DNA of 64,000 nucleotides. Source: DASYQD01 sp963837455. Lineage in GTDB: Bacteria; Acidobacteriota; Thermoanaerobaculia; Multivoradales; JAIOJS01. Made by a program: the position numbers and the translations under genes. Shown one piece after another: positions 37,499 to 45,477 of this stretch; the first letter of the stretch is position 1; each line of letters starts with the position of its first letter. The stretch covers positions 1,860,001 through 1,924,000 of the forward strand of contig CAWINM010000001.1 in assembly GCA_963837455.1 (NCBI GenBank). Direction: 5' to 3'. The notes beneath the pieces were generated by a model. It saw nothing but the letters and a program-made list of their open reading frames with translations. It was not told the origin of the DNA and did not search any database.

Positions 37499-37653
37499 GA
37501 TCACACGGCCGCCAGGTCGAAGTCACCAGGCGCCCGTCCGGGGGCGGTTCCTTCTCCGGCCGCCCGCCGTGTGCCCTCGAAGGGGCCTGCCACGTGAGCC
37601 GTTCCACTCCTGAGCCGGGCCTGAGCCGGGACAGGTCGTCTCGCCGGGAACGA

Positions 37654-38190
37654 CTAGACGCGCCGCCGCAAGAGCAGCAGGCCCCCCGCTGCGAGCGCCA
37701 GCATCAGGGCGGCCAGGCCCGCCGCACCCAGGGCCGGGATCGCGACACCGGCCAGTCCGGCCGTCCAGGTGCCGCCCGCGCCGGCAAACGGGCCAGCGGT
37801 CACCTGCATCGTTCCGGTCCCCGTCGGATCACCCACCACCAGGCCGCTGAAGGTCGCCAGCCCAAACGCTTCGCCGCCATCGATCTCGCCGCTGACGGTG
37901 ACGCCCTCCTCCGAGATCGTGACATCGACCCCGCAGGTGCCCGACAGGCTCGCCGGACACCCCTGGGGACCGGTGACGAGCGCCAACTCGGCGGGCCCGG
38001 AGAGGTCGTGCTCGCCGTCGATCGCCGGCGTGAGCGCCGCGGTTCCCCAGAATGTGCACGTCTGCTCGGACTTCGGGAGGTTGCTGGTCACCTCCAGGGT
38101 CCAGGTGCCTTCCAGGGAGCCCCGCGCCGTCGTGGCGACGAGGGCTCCGCACAGGAAGAGCGGCAGAGTGAGCATCCAGCGGTTGGTCAT
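37654..38190 (-). CDS. Secreted protein with IPTL-CTERM-like sorting tail
   Basis: A 178-residue exported protein. It has a signal peptide (MLTLPLFLCGALVATTARG) and a small beta domain with one Cys pair (GCPASLSGTCGVDVTISEEG). The C-terminus is IPALGAAGLAALMLALAAGG followed by LLLLRRRV: a Pro-containing motif, a hydrophobic helix and a basic end. That tripartite end resembles IPTL-CTERM/PEP-CTERM sorting signals handled by exosortase-type proteases. The passenger itself is not recognised. GGAGGAA lies four bases before the ATG. A second protein with a similar tail is at 61510-62520. No exosortase gene is in the window. Confidence 0.8.
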   Translation of the reverse strand: MTNRWMLTLPLFLCGALVATTARGSLEGTWTLEVTSNLPKSEQTCTFWGTAALTPAIDGEHDLSGPAELALVTGPQGCPASLSGTCGVDVTISEEGVTVSGEIDGGEAFGLATFSGLVVGDPTGTGTMQVTAGPFAGAGGTWTAGLAGVAIPALGAAGLAALMLALAAGGLLLLRRRV

Positions 38191-38435
38191 GCCTTCCTCC
38201 GTGTGGGCACGGCTCACAGCCCGGCACCCCCACGAATCCGCGATCGGATGCCGTTCCTGAAAACTGCGCAGGGGCTGCGGCCGCACCTGACGGCCCCAGG
38301 GTATCGCACTCTCGCTGCCGGTTCAGCCGGCGGCCAGAGGTCGGCGTTGGCGAACAGGCGACCCTCTGGCAGGATGAGATCCCGCCGAGGCGAAGCGCCG
38401 CCGACGGGGGAGGAAGCCCGTTCTCCGCGATCCCC

Positions 38436-39098
38436 ATGACAAGCAACCTGACCGGTGCGCGCGCGTTCGCGCGAATCGACTGCAACGAGGCGGTGGCCTC
38501 TGGGGTGTACTGGGTGCTAGCCGCCGTGCTGCCGTTGCTCGGATTTACCGCGATCTGGATCGCCGGCGTCCCGTTCCGCTTCGACCTGCCGGCCCGTGAA
38601 CTCAATCCGCTCGTGTTCCTGCCCATCGTGGCGTCGGCCGCCGGTCTCTTCTTTCTCTCCGTCGGCCTCTTCATGACGCTGCGCCTGCACAAGTTCGGCA
38701 CGTCGACCCTGACCCTCGACAAGCGCCCGCGCGTCGGCGGGCGGCTGCAGGGGCGGGTCACCTGCACGGTCGACGTCCAGCCCCGGGACGAGTGGCGGCT
38801 CGTGCTTCAGTGCCGCGAGCTGATCAAGAACGCCGGCTCGCACCAACGCGTCTACCGCACCGACGTGACTCGCTGGGAGCTCGAGACGACGCTGCCGGCG
38901 CTCACCTCGATTCAGGCCGGGCTTCCCGTCGACATCGCCATTCCCGAGGATTGTCTCGCCCTCACCGATCCGGTGGAGCTCGCGCGAACGAAGCGCGGGC
39001 AGCTGCGCTGGGTCCTGCAGGTAAGGGGGGAGCGCGACGGGCTCGATTTTCGGGCCTCGTTCCTCGTTCCCGTCAAGACCGTCCGATCCGCCTCCTGA
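38436..39098 (+). CDS. Unrecognised membrane protein with beta-rich C-terminal domain
   Basis: A 220-residue protein with two membrane helices (about 24-44 and 56-80, FLPIVASAAGLFFLSVGLFM). A roughly 130-residue beta-rich domain follows (FGTSTLTLDKRPRVGGRLQG, RVTCTVDVQPRDEWRLVLQC, GQLRWVLQVRGERDGLDFRA). The pattern of a G-rich strand, a charge-bearing turn and a late LRWVLQV strand resembles arrestin-like beta-sandwiches in some bacterial membrane proteins. This is a resemblance only. There is no close Shine-Dalgarno (a GGAGGAA lies about 20 bases upstream). It is divergent from the sorting-tail gene and convergent with the OsmC gene. Confidence 0.75.
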   Translation: MTSNLTGARAFARIDCNEAVASGVYWVLAAVLPLLGFTAIWIAGVPFRFDLPARELNPLVFLPIVASAAGLFFLSVGLFMTLRLHKFGTSTLTLDKRPRVGGRLQGRVTCTVDVQPRDEWRLVLQCRELIKNAGSHQRVYRTDVTRWELETTLPALTSIQAGLPVDIAIPEDCLALTDPVELARTKRGQLRWVLQVRGERDGLDFRASFLVPVKTVRSAS

Positions 39099-39198
39099 GG
39101 CGGGACCTCGCTCCCAGTCTGGTTCGCAGCTCTTCCTGACCATGGCGAAGACCGCCTGGCTCGCCCGCGCACCCCGGCGGGCTCCACCGCGGCGCCGC

Positions 39199-39627
39199 CT
39201 ACTCGATCGCCTCCACCATGGCGTGCTCGACGCGGATCTCCGCCCCGAGGGTCCTCGCCACCGGGCAGCGCGAGGCGACGGCGAGCAGGCGATCGCGCTG
39301 CTCGGCCGAGAGCGGACCGTCGAGCGCGCCCTCGACCCGCAGCCGGTGGATGTACCCCGCCTTGGTCACGCAGTCGGCGCAGTCCTTGGCGTGCTGCCGG
39401 TCGTGGGAGACCCGGACCGCCACCGCGTCGAGCGGCAGCGTCTCGCGCCGGGCGTAGAGCTGGAGCGTCATTGCGGTGCAACCGCCGAGAGCGGCCGCCA
39501 GCATGTCGTAGGGCGTCGGCCCCTGGGCCGAGCCCCCGGCCTGTTCGTCCAGCACCCAGCGGGGGGGACCGGCGGTCACCTCGGTGAGGAAGGGAGCGCG
39601 CGAGCGGGCCACGACGGGGGTTGCCAT
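39199..39627 (-). CDS. OsmC/Ohr family protein
   Basis: A 142-residue protein of the OsmC superfamily, thiol-dependent peroxidases that reduce organic hydroperoxides. Family features are GPTPYDMLAAALGGCTAMTL with the first catalytic Cys, and VASRCPVARTLGAEI with the second. An extra CxxC-like stretch KDCADCVTK lies between them. It resembles the COG1765-type subgroup more than classical Ohr. It is the last gene of a leftward run DUF899, DUF2182, OsmC, which may form an operon; the gap to the previous gene is 79 bases. ATG at 39627, with no strong Shine-Dalgarno. Confidence 0.92.
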   Translation of the reverse strand: MATPVVARSRAPFLTEVTAGPPRWVLDEQAGGSAQGPTPYDMLAAALGGCTAMTLQLYARRETLPLDAVAVRVSHDRQHAKDCADCVTKAGYIHRLRVEGALDGPLSAEQRDRLLAVASRCPVARTLGAEIRVEHAMVEAIE

Positions 39628-39706
39628 GGCGTGAGTCTAGTGGTGACCGGCGCCCACCGAGTCGCGCTGGCGAGACATCGGAGCGCTCGCGCCCCTCGCC
39701 GATGCG

Positions 39707-40393
39707 TCATCCGAGCCCGGCCGCGCGGGCGATCAGCAACAGCCCAGCCCCGGCCACCACCGCCCCGACCACCCGCGCCACGCGCGGTCCGGCCGGAGCC
39801 AGACGCTCGAGGGTGATGGCAGCGGTCACGACGACCATCGCCCGCAGGTCCATGAGCCCGGTAACGAGGAGGATCGCCATCAGGTTGGTGCAGCAGAGGA
39901 CGCAGTGGAGGCCGAGACGTAAGCCGTGCCGCCACGCGGTGCGGGAGTCGGCGGGGAGCGAGCGGCCGCGCCCCGGCGCCTCCCGGCAACAGGCGAGCTG
40001 GCGCGCCTTCCAGGCGGTGAGCTGGAGCGCTCCGGCCACCAAGGTGACCCCACCGACCCCGATGGGGACGGCACCCGGGGTCGCTGGCTGCCACGTCGCG
40101 ATAGCTGCCAGCGTGACGGCGAGCGGCAGCGCGGCGATCCCGCACGCCGTCCAGACTCCGAAGTAGGCGACCCCGACGAGCGCGGTCAGCCAACCGAGGC
40201 GCGTCCCGGCCGCGCTGCCGACGGCCTGGCGGTAGCGCCGCAGCATGGGGACGAGGGGCGGCAGCATCATCGGCACCATCATCACGACCCACATGCCGAG
40301 CCACGACGCCGTGGCGGTGAGCCACGTCTCTGCGGGCGTCCCCCTCCACGGCGTCGCCATCCCCCAGCCGCCGGCCATCGACATCCCGTCCAT
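39707..40393 (-). CDS. DUF2182 integral membrane protein
   Basis: A 228-residue, six- to seven-helix membrane protein of the DUF2182 family, predicted to bind metal. Family landmarks are WLGMWVVMMVPMMLPPLVPM near the N-terminus, then YFGVWTACGIAALPL, the central cluster ARQLACCREAPGRG with paired Cys, and HCVLCCTNLMAILLVTGLMD with His and paired Cys. The loop and cysteine pattern suits metal or thiol chemistry at the membrane. It is encoded 17 bases after the DUF899 gene on the same strand, an arrangement seen repeatedly in bacteria, and the pair are presumed partners. The ATG at 40393 is chosen over upstream frame extensions that overlap DUF899. Confidence 0.9.
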   Translation of the reverse strand: MDGMSMAGGWGMATPWRGTPAETWLTATASWLGMWVVMMVPMMLPPLVPMLRRYRQAVGSAAGTRLGWLTALVGVAYFGVWTACGIAALPLAVTLAAIATWQPATPGAVPIGVGGVTLVAGALQLTAWKARQLACCREAPGRGRSLPADSRTAWRHGLRLGLHCVLCCTNLMAILLVTGLMDLRAMVVVTAAITLERLAPAGPRVARVVGAVVAGAGLLLIARAAGLG

Positions 40394-40410
40394 CGCCGGC
40401 CCGCCCCCAC

Positions 40411-41187
40411 TCACCCCTCGTACGCGTCGTGATGGCGCCACCAGACGCCCGTCTCGTTGCGTCCCGCGGGGGCGCGGTCGAGCCACTGATACATGCCCCA
40501 GAGGCCGTCCAGCCCGCGCGCGTAGGTGGAGTAGGTGTGGTAGACGACGCCCTCGGCGAGCCCGAACGCGCTCATGCCGGGCCGCTCGCGCGTGTAGGTG
40601 GGCTCGTCGGTGCCGGTCATCGCCGCGATCCTCGCTACCGGCCCATCGCCGCCGGCCTCCTGGTCCACCGGGCGCCGTTGCCGCGCCGCCTCCCGCCGGT
40701 AGTTGTACTCGATGCCCCCGCCGCGCTGCTGCTCGGCGGTGAACCCGACGCTGAAGTCGGCGTTGAAGTCGCTGCCGAACGACGAGGCCCAGGGGAACGT
40801 CCATCCCATCCGCTGGCGGAACGCCTGCAGCTTGCCGAGCGGCGCACGCGACACCGCCCAGAGCGCGACGTCGTGGTGGGCGAGGTGCACGGCGAAGCCG
40901 TCGAAGCCGTCGGCGATCGACGAGCACGACGGGCAGCCCGCGGTGTAGTCGGGTCCGAACATGAAGTGGTAGACGAGCAGCTGCGAGCGTCCGCCAAAGA
41001 GGTCCGCCAGTGAAGCGCTCCCTTCGTCGGTGTCGAACCGATAGTCCTTGTCGATGCGAACCCAGGGCAGCTCTTGCCGCCGTCGCGCCAGCTCGTCGCT
41101 CTGGCGCGTCAGCTCCTTCTCCGCCGCCAGCAGCTCGAGCCGCGCCGCCAGCCACTCCTCACGGGTTCCGGTCGTGTGCTGCGCCAT
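40411..41187 (-). CDS. DUF899 thioredoxin-like protein
   Basis: A 258-residue soluble protein of the DUF899 family, a thioredoxin-like fold. It has the family blocks PWVRIDKDYRFDTDEGSASL, LLVYHFMFGPDYTAGCPSCS with its CxxC-type pair, and the ending GMYQWLDRAPAGRN. Relatives are predicted dithiol oxidoreductases of unknown substrate. GGAGG lies seven bases before the ATG. It is the first gene of the DUF899-DUF2182-OsmC run, and the DUF2182 membrane protein could pass electrons or metal to it. Confidence 0.93.
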   Translation of the reverse strand: MAQHTTGTREEWLAARLELLAAEKELTRQSDELARRRQELPWVRIDKDYRFDTDEGSASLADLFGGRSQLLVYHFMFGPDYTAGCPSCSSIADGFDGFAVHLAHHDVALWAVSRAPLGKLQAFRQRMGWTFPWASSFGSDFNADFSVGFTAEQQRGGGIEYNYRREAARQRRPVDQEAGGDGPVARIAAMTGTDEPTYTRERPGMSAFGLAEGVVYHTYSTYARGLDGLWGMYQWLDRAPAGRNETGVWWRHHDAYEG

Positions 41188-41509
41188 CGTCGTCCTCCTT
41201 CTTGGGTGTCCTGGGTCGTCCCGCTCCGATGCCGGGGTCGGTCACCAGGTGGTTGTCGGCCGTGGAAGACTGTAGGTGCGCGCCTGCGGAGGGTGTGAGT
41301 GACAAGTGTGACGGGATTCCCATCGGCTCGCCGATCACGATCCCCGGCGCGCTAGCCCTTCGACCCCGGCGAGCGTCGAAGCAAGACCCGCGAGCGGGAA
41401 CATGGCCCGGATGGATCACCCCGAGCGGCAGGCTTGCTCCAATCGCCGCGGTGCCGGCGCTCGAGCTGTCTTGTCCTGCGGTTGGACTGGCGAGCGGGGC
41501 CCGCGGCGG
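41188..41509. other. Intergenic region, 322 bases
   Basis: Upstream of the DUF899 operon and downstream of the autotransporter gene. It should carry the operon promoter. A short near-palindrome GTGAGTGACAAGTGTGAC at about 41297-41314 may be an operator; nothing else stands out. Confidence 0.4.
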
Positions 41510-43387
41510 CTACCGCTCGACCCGCACCCCGAAGCTGATCGAATGGCTGGACAGGTTCTCGAGCCCCAGCAGCTGGTCGTAGAACACGAAGCCGCTGACG
41601 CCGTGCGAGAGCACCAACGAGAGGCCACCCCCGAGCACGCCGTAGGTGGTGTCCGGACTGTCGGGCGAGACCAGAAACGGTGTCGCCGTGGGGTCGAAGA
41701 CGAAGCGCGCAGCCACCGGGTCGGCCTTGTCCTCGAACTGCTTGTGGTACTCCCCGCGCATCTGGGGCATCACCACTCCCCAGCTCTGCGACAGCGCCCA
41801 GGTGAGGTCGAAGCCCGCCGTCGCGGTCACCGACCGGAAGCTCTGTTCCTCGACGTCCAGCGCTAGACCGGAGCCAGGGCCGCTGGGATCGGACATCGTC
41901 TCGCGATAGGCATCGATGGTGACGTCGGAGTAGGTGCCGCGCAAGAAGGGCGCGAAAGTGAAACCGCCGTGGCTGAGGTCCCAGCCCACCTCCAGCGCGC
42001 TGGAGAGCTCGTTGCCGTCGGGGTCGGCGCTGGCGACCTGGTCGACGCTCACTGGTCCGGAGCCGTCGAAGGCGGGCAGGGTGTAGCGGATCCGCCTGTC
42101 GAGCTGGTTGGAGCTCTTGCCGAAGGTGGCCGCCGCGTCGAGATAGCCGCCGCCCGGTGAGTATGCGGTCATGTAGGCGGTCGCGCTGGAATCCTTCGCA
42201 TCGAGCTTGCCCTCGCCGCCGTCGAAGTCGGCCTTGCTGCGGGTGAACCCTGCGGCCAGACCGAGCACCACGGTGTCGTGAACCCGGTAGTCCACGCCGC
42301 CGGTGAGGCCGCCGGAGTCGAACGCGAAACCTTCTTCGAGCGTGGTGGCGTCCTTCCTGCCGGTCCCGACGCGGCCGTTGAGGAAGAACCCCACTCGCGG
42401 CAGCGTCGAGCCCAGCAGGGGGTCGTCGTTCCCCGTCGCCTGCTGCCAGAACGAGTCGAACAGCGGCTGCACCCAGTCGCCCGAGAGGCCCCTGCCGCCG
42501 AAGTCGAGGGCCAGGCCCCGCACGCTGACCCCATGCACGCCCGAGCGCAGCGCGGAGAGCCGAGCCCGGACATTGGTCAGCTGCGCATCCGGCACCTCGA
42601 CCGCCAGGGTCTGCCCTGCGGGTATCTCCTCGGAGGTGACCTGGTCGAGGGCGTTGGCAACGGCATCCGGGTTGGATGCCGCCGCGAAGATCATGTCGCT
42701 GCAGCGCCCGAGCAGGTCGCCCTCCCTGGCGTCGAGCGTGCCGGCGTTGAGCTTCCCCACCAGGGCCGGGCACGCATGGTCGATGCTCGCCGCGACCGCC
42801 CGCTGGTTCGTGTCCACCGCACCCAGGTTGTCGAGCGCGGCGCCCAGCGTGAAGTCCACCGAGAGCGACGAGCCGCGCACCGATGCGCGAACGGTGGCCG
42901 AGATCGGTAGCAGGATCTGCACGCGGTTCTCGGTGCGGCCGCTGCCGCTGGTGAACGTCACCGCACCGGCGGACAGCGGAACGGCGACCAGCTCGGAGCC
43001 GCCGACCACCACCACGCCTCGCGGCGGGCTGATCACCTCCCACAGCACGGCCTCCTGGGCGAGCGGCCTTCCCGCGGGGTCGGTCAGGGCGACCACCAGC
43101 GGCTGCGAGCTCACGCCCGGGACCAGCTGCTGGGCGTTTCCGCTCAGGGCGACGAGCTGGCTACCCGCCGGCGCGGTGGCGACGGCGAGATCGTGCGGCG
43201 CGGCGGACCGGCGCGCGGCGGCGCCGCCCGCAGGGCGCTCGGCACGGAGCTCGGCAGCCAGGCGGGCTGCCGACTCCTCGGGCGCGGCCGCTCGCGCCGA
43301 GGCGGAGGCCAGGCAGACGCCGCAGGCCAGCCAGCCGAGCAGCAGGATGGAAGTCGGCGAACCCTTCGGTCGCATCTTCGCGCGCAT
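41510..43387 (-). CDS. Autotransporter-type outer membrane beta-barrel protein
   Basis: A 625-residue exported protein. A signal peptide (about residues 1-34, SILLLGWLACGVCLASASAR) is followed by a big-1-like Ig domain at about 75-165 (QPLVVALTDPAGRPLAQEAV) and a helical stretch with Cys residues to about 260. A C-terminal autotransporter beta-domain of about 300 residues spans about 330-625 (VGFFLNGRVGTGRKDATTLE, GGVDYRVHDTVVLGLAAGF), ending in SISFGVRVER. The barrel would place or insert the Ig-like part at the surface. The passenger is small for a classical autotransporter. GGGGGGA precedes the ATG. It is divergent from the kinase-caspase gene, with 99 bases between the starts. Confidence 0.88.
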   Translation of the reverse strand: MRAKMRPKGSPTSILLLGWLACGVCLASASARAAAPEESAARLAAELRAERPAGGAAARRSAAPHDLAVATAPAGSQLVALSGNAQQLVPGVSSQPLVVALTDPAGRPLAQEAVLWEVISPPRGVVVVGGSELVAVPLSAGAVTFTSGSGRTENRVQILLPISATVRASVRGSSLSVDFTLGAALDNLGAVDTNQRAVAASIDHACPALVGKLNAGTLDAREGDLLGRCSDMIFAAASNPDAVANALDQVTSEEIPAGQTLAVEVPDAQLTNVRARLSALRSGVHGVSVRGLALDFGGRGLSGDWVQPLFDSFWQQATGNDDPLLGSTLPRVGFFLNGRVGTGRKDATTLEEGFAFDSGGLTGGVDYRVHDTVVLGLAAGFTRSKADFDGGEGKLDAKDSSATAYMTAYSPGGGYLDAAATFGKSSNQLDRRIRYTLPAFDGSGPVSVDQVASADPDGNELSSALEVGWDLSHGGFTFAPFLRGTYSDVTIDAYRETMSDPSGPGSGLALDVEEQSFRSVTATAGFDLTWALSQSWGVVMPQMRGEYHKQFEDKADPVAARFVFDPTATPFLVSPDSPDTTYGVLGGGLSLVLSHGVSGFVFYDQLLGLENLSSHSISFGVRVER

Positions 43388-43486
43388 GACGATCCCCCCG
43401 GTTGGTGAACGGCGACGCTAGCATGAGGCGTCCCATGCCGTTCTGCCCGGATCGGTGCGGCGCCGCGGCCTGTTACGGTAGACGCC

Positions 43487-45397
43487 ATGAGCGAGGGGAC
43501 CGGCGGCGTGCTGGAGAGCATCGCCGGCAAGTACGAGCTGCTCCGCAAGCTCGGCCAGGGAGGCATGGGCGCGGTCTATCTGGTGCGCCATCGTCTCCTC
43601 GACCAGCTGCGTGTGGTCAAGGTGATGCACTCACAGCTCGGCGCGGACGGCGACTTCGAGCAGCGGTTCCGGCAGGAGGCGAAGGTCGCCGCCCAGCTTC
43701 GCCACCCGCACATCGCCACGCTGCACGACTTCGACGTCACCCCCGGGGGAAGCGCCTACATCCTCTCGGAGTACGTGCGAGGCGCGACGCTCGAGACGAT
43801 GCTGAGAAGTGGGCCGCTACCAGTTGAGCTCGCGGTGCGGATCGCCTTCGACTGCCTCGGCGCGCTCGACTACCTGCACCGCGCGGGTTTCATCCATCGC
43901 GACATCTCACCCGACAACCTGATCGTCGACCTCGAGCACCACGGCGGCCCGAGTGCCGTGCTGATCGATCTCGGCATCGCCAAGCGGCTGGGGGGTGAGC
44001 AAGGGCTGACGCAGGCGGGAGCCTTCCTCGGCAAGGTCACCTACGGCTCACCGGAGCAGTTGGGCAGTGCCGCACCTGCGGCGACGAGCGACCTCTACTC
44101 GCTGGGCATCGTGCTCTACCAGGCACTTACCGGTCGCCTCCCCTTCGAGGGTGAGACCGTGGCGGCGATGATCGGCGGCCACCTCTACCGTCCGCCCCTG
44201 CCGTTCGAGACCACCGACCCGCACGGACGGGTGCCCGAGGCGGTCCGCCGCGTGGTGCTGCGCGCGCTCGAGAAGGATCCGCTGCAGCGCTTTGCCAGCG
44301 CGGAGGAGATGGCCCGCGCCCTCCAGCTGGCGATGCCGGCGTTGCTGTCCCCTGGCGACGCCGCCGAGCTGGCGACGGTACCCGACCACGGCCGATCGCC
44401 GGCCCCGGCGGTGAGCCTTGCGTTGGAGCCGACGGCTCGCCTCCGCGCCGCGACCACCCTGGCGGGCGCGGCACCTGGTGGCACCACCGAGCTGGCGCCG
44501 GCCCCGCTTGCACCCTCACCGGGTCGGCGGTTCGTCGCGCTGGCGATGGGAGGGGCTGGCTTGATCGTCGCGGTGGCGGTGGTCGTCGCGGTGCTGTCGA
44601 TCCGAGGCGGGGAGCATGAGCTGCCTGCTCCGCACGCCACCGCCACGGTTGCGGCTCCCGCCGCAACCGCGGAGGCCACCATGCAACTGCCCGCCTCGTT
44701 TCGGCTCGGCAAGGGCCACGCGCTGGTGATCGGTAACAACGACTACCAATCGCACGGTCAGGGGCTGCAGTCGCTCACCTCCGCGGTGCCCGATGCCGAG
44801 GCGGTGGCCGAGGTGCTGGAGCGCCGCTTCGGCTACCAGGTCGACCTGCGGCGCAACGCCTCGCGGGACGAGATCGTCGAGGCGTTGCAGGGCCTCTCTG
44901 CGCTCCAGCCGGAGGACTACCTGCTGATCTACTACGCCGGGCATGGCGACATGGAGAACGGGCGCGGCTACTGGCTGCCAGTGGACGCCGAGGGGGACAG
45001 CACCGCCAACTGGATCCCCAATCGGGAGATCCACGAGATGCTCCTCGACGTGCACGCCCGGCACATCCTCCTCATCGCCGATTCCTGCTTCGCCGGTTCC
45101 CTAGGAAGCGGCTCCGATCGAGCCGAGGTGGACCCGGCCGTCCTGTTCGACGCTCCCGCCGCCCTGGTCCTCACCTCAGGCGCCCTGCAGCCGGTGGAGG
45201 ACCGCGGAACGGGCCCGCACTCCCTGTTCACCAACGCCTTTCTTGCGCAGCTGCGCGGCAGCCCGGGGCCGTTCACCAGCGAGCAGCTCTACCATCGGGT
45301 GTCGCGGGCACTGCAGGGGATCCAGGAACCGCAGTGGAAGGCGCTGTTCGGTCACCAGGGCGGGGACTTCATCCTGGTGCCCCGACCCGGTTCCTGA
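43487..45397 (+). CDS. Ser/Thr kinase fused to caspase-like protease
   Basis: A 636-residue membrane protein. An N-terminal Hanks-type kinase domain (about 15-285) has GQGGMGAVY, the catalytic Lys45 in VVKVM, HRD at 137-139 and DLG at 161-163 in place of DFG. A Pro/Ala-rich linker and one membrane helix (about 349-370) lead to a peptidase C14 domain outside the membrane at about 405-600. Its catalytic dyad is present: His486 in IYYAGHGD and Cys534 in IADSCFAGSL. The kinase is cytoplasmic and the protease extracytoplasmic if the single helix is oriented as predicted. The next gene, 80 bases on, encodes a related caspase-fold protein that lacks the Cys. Together they look like a signalling or cell-death module. 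No Shine-Dalgarno was recognised. Confidence 0.93.
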   Translation: MSEGTGGVLESIAGKYELLRKLGQGGMGAVYLVRHRLLDQLRVVKVMHSQLGADGDFEQRFRQEAKVAAQLRHPHIATLHDFDVTPGGSAYILSEYVRGATLETMLRSGPLPVELAVRIAFDCLGALDYLHRAGFIHRDISPDNLIVDLEHHGGPSAVLIDLGIAKRLGGEQGLTQAGAFLGKVTYGSPEQLGSAAPAATSDLYSLGIVLYQALTGRLPFEGETVAAMIGGHLYRPPLPFETTDPHGRVPEAVRRVVLRALEKDPLQRFASAEEMARALQLAMPALLSPGDAAELATVPDHGRSPAPAVSLALEPTARLRAATTLAGAAPGGTTELAPAPLAPSPGRRFVALAMGGAGLIVAVAVVVAVLSIRGGEHELPAPHATATVAAPAATAEATMQLPASFRLGKGHALVIGNNDYQSHGQGLQSLTSAVPDAEAVAEVLERRFGYQVDLRRNASRDEIVEALQGLSALQPEDYLLIYYAGHGDMENGRGYWLPVDAEGDSTANWIPNREIHEMLLDVHARHILLIADSCFAGSLGSGSDRAEVDPAVLFDAPAALVLTSGALQPVEDRGTGPHSLFTNAFLAQLRGSPGPFTSEQLYHRVSRALQGIQEPQWKALFGHQGGDFILVPRPGS

Positions 45398-45477
45398 GTC
45401 GCGCAGGGTCGCTGGCGGCCTCGCGTCGAGTGGCAGAGGTAACTCCCTCGCCGAACGGGTTGGTCTAGACTTCGAGG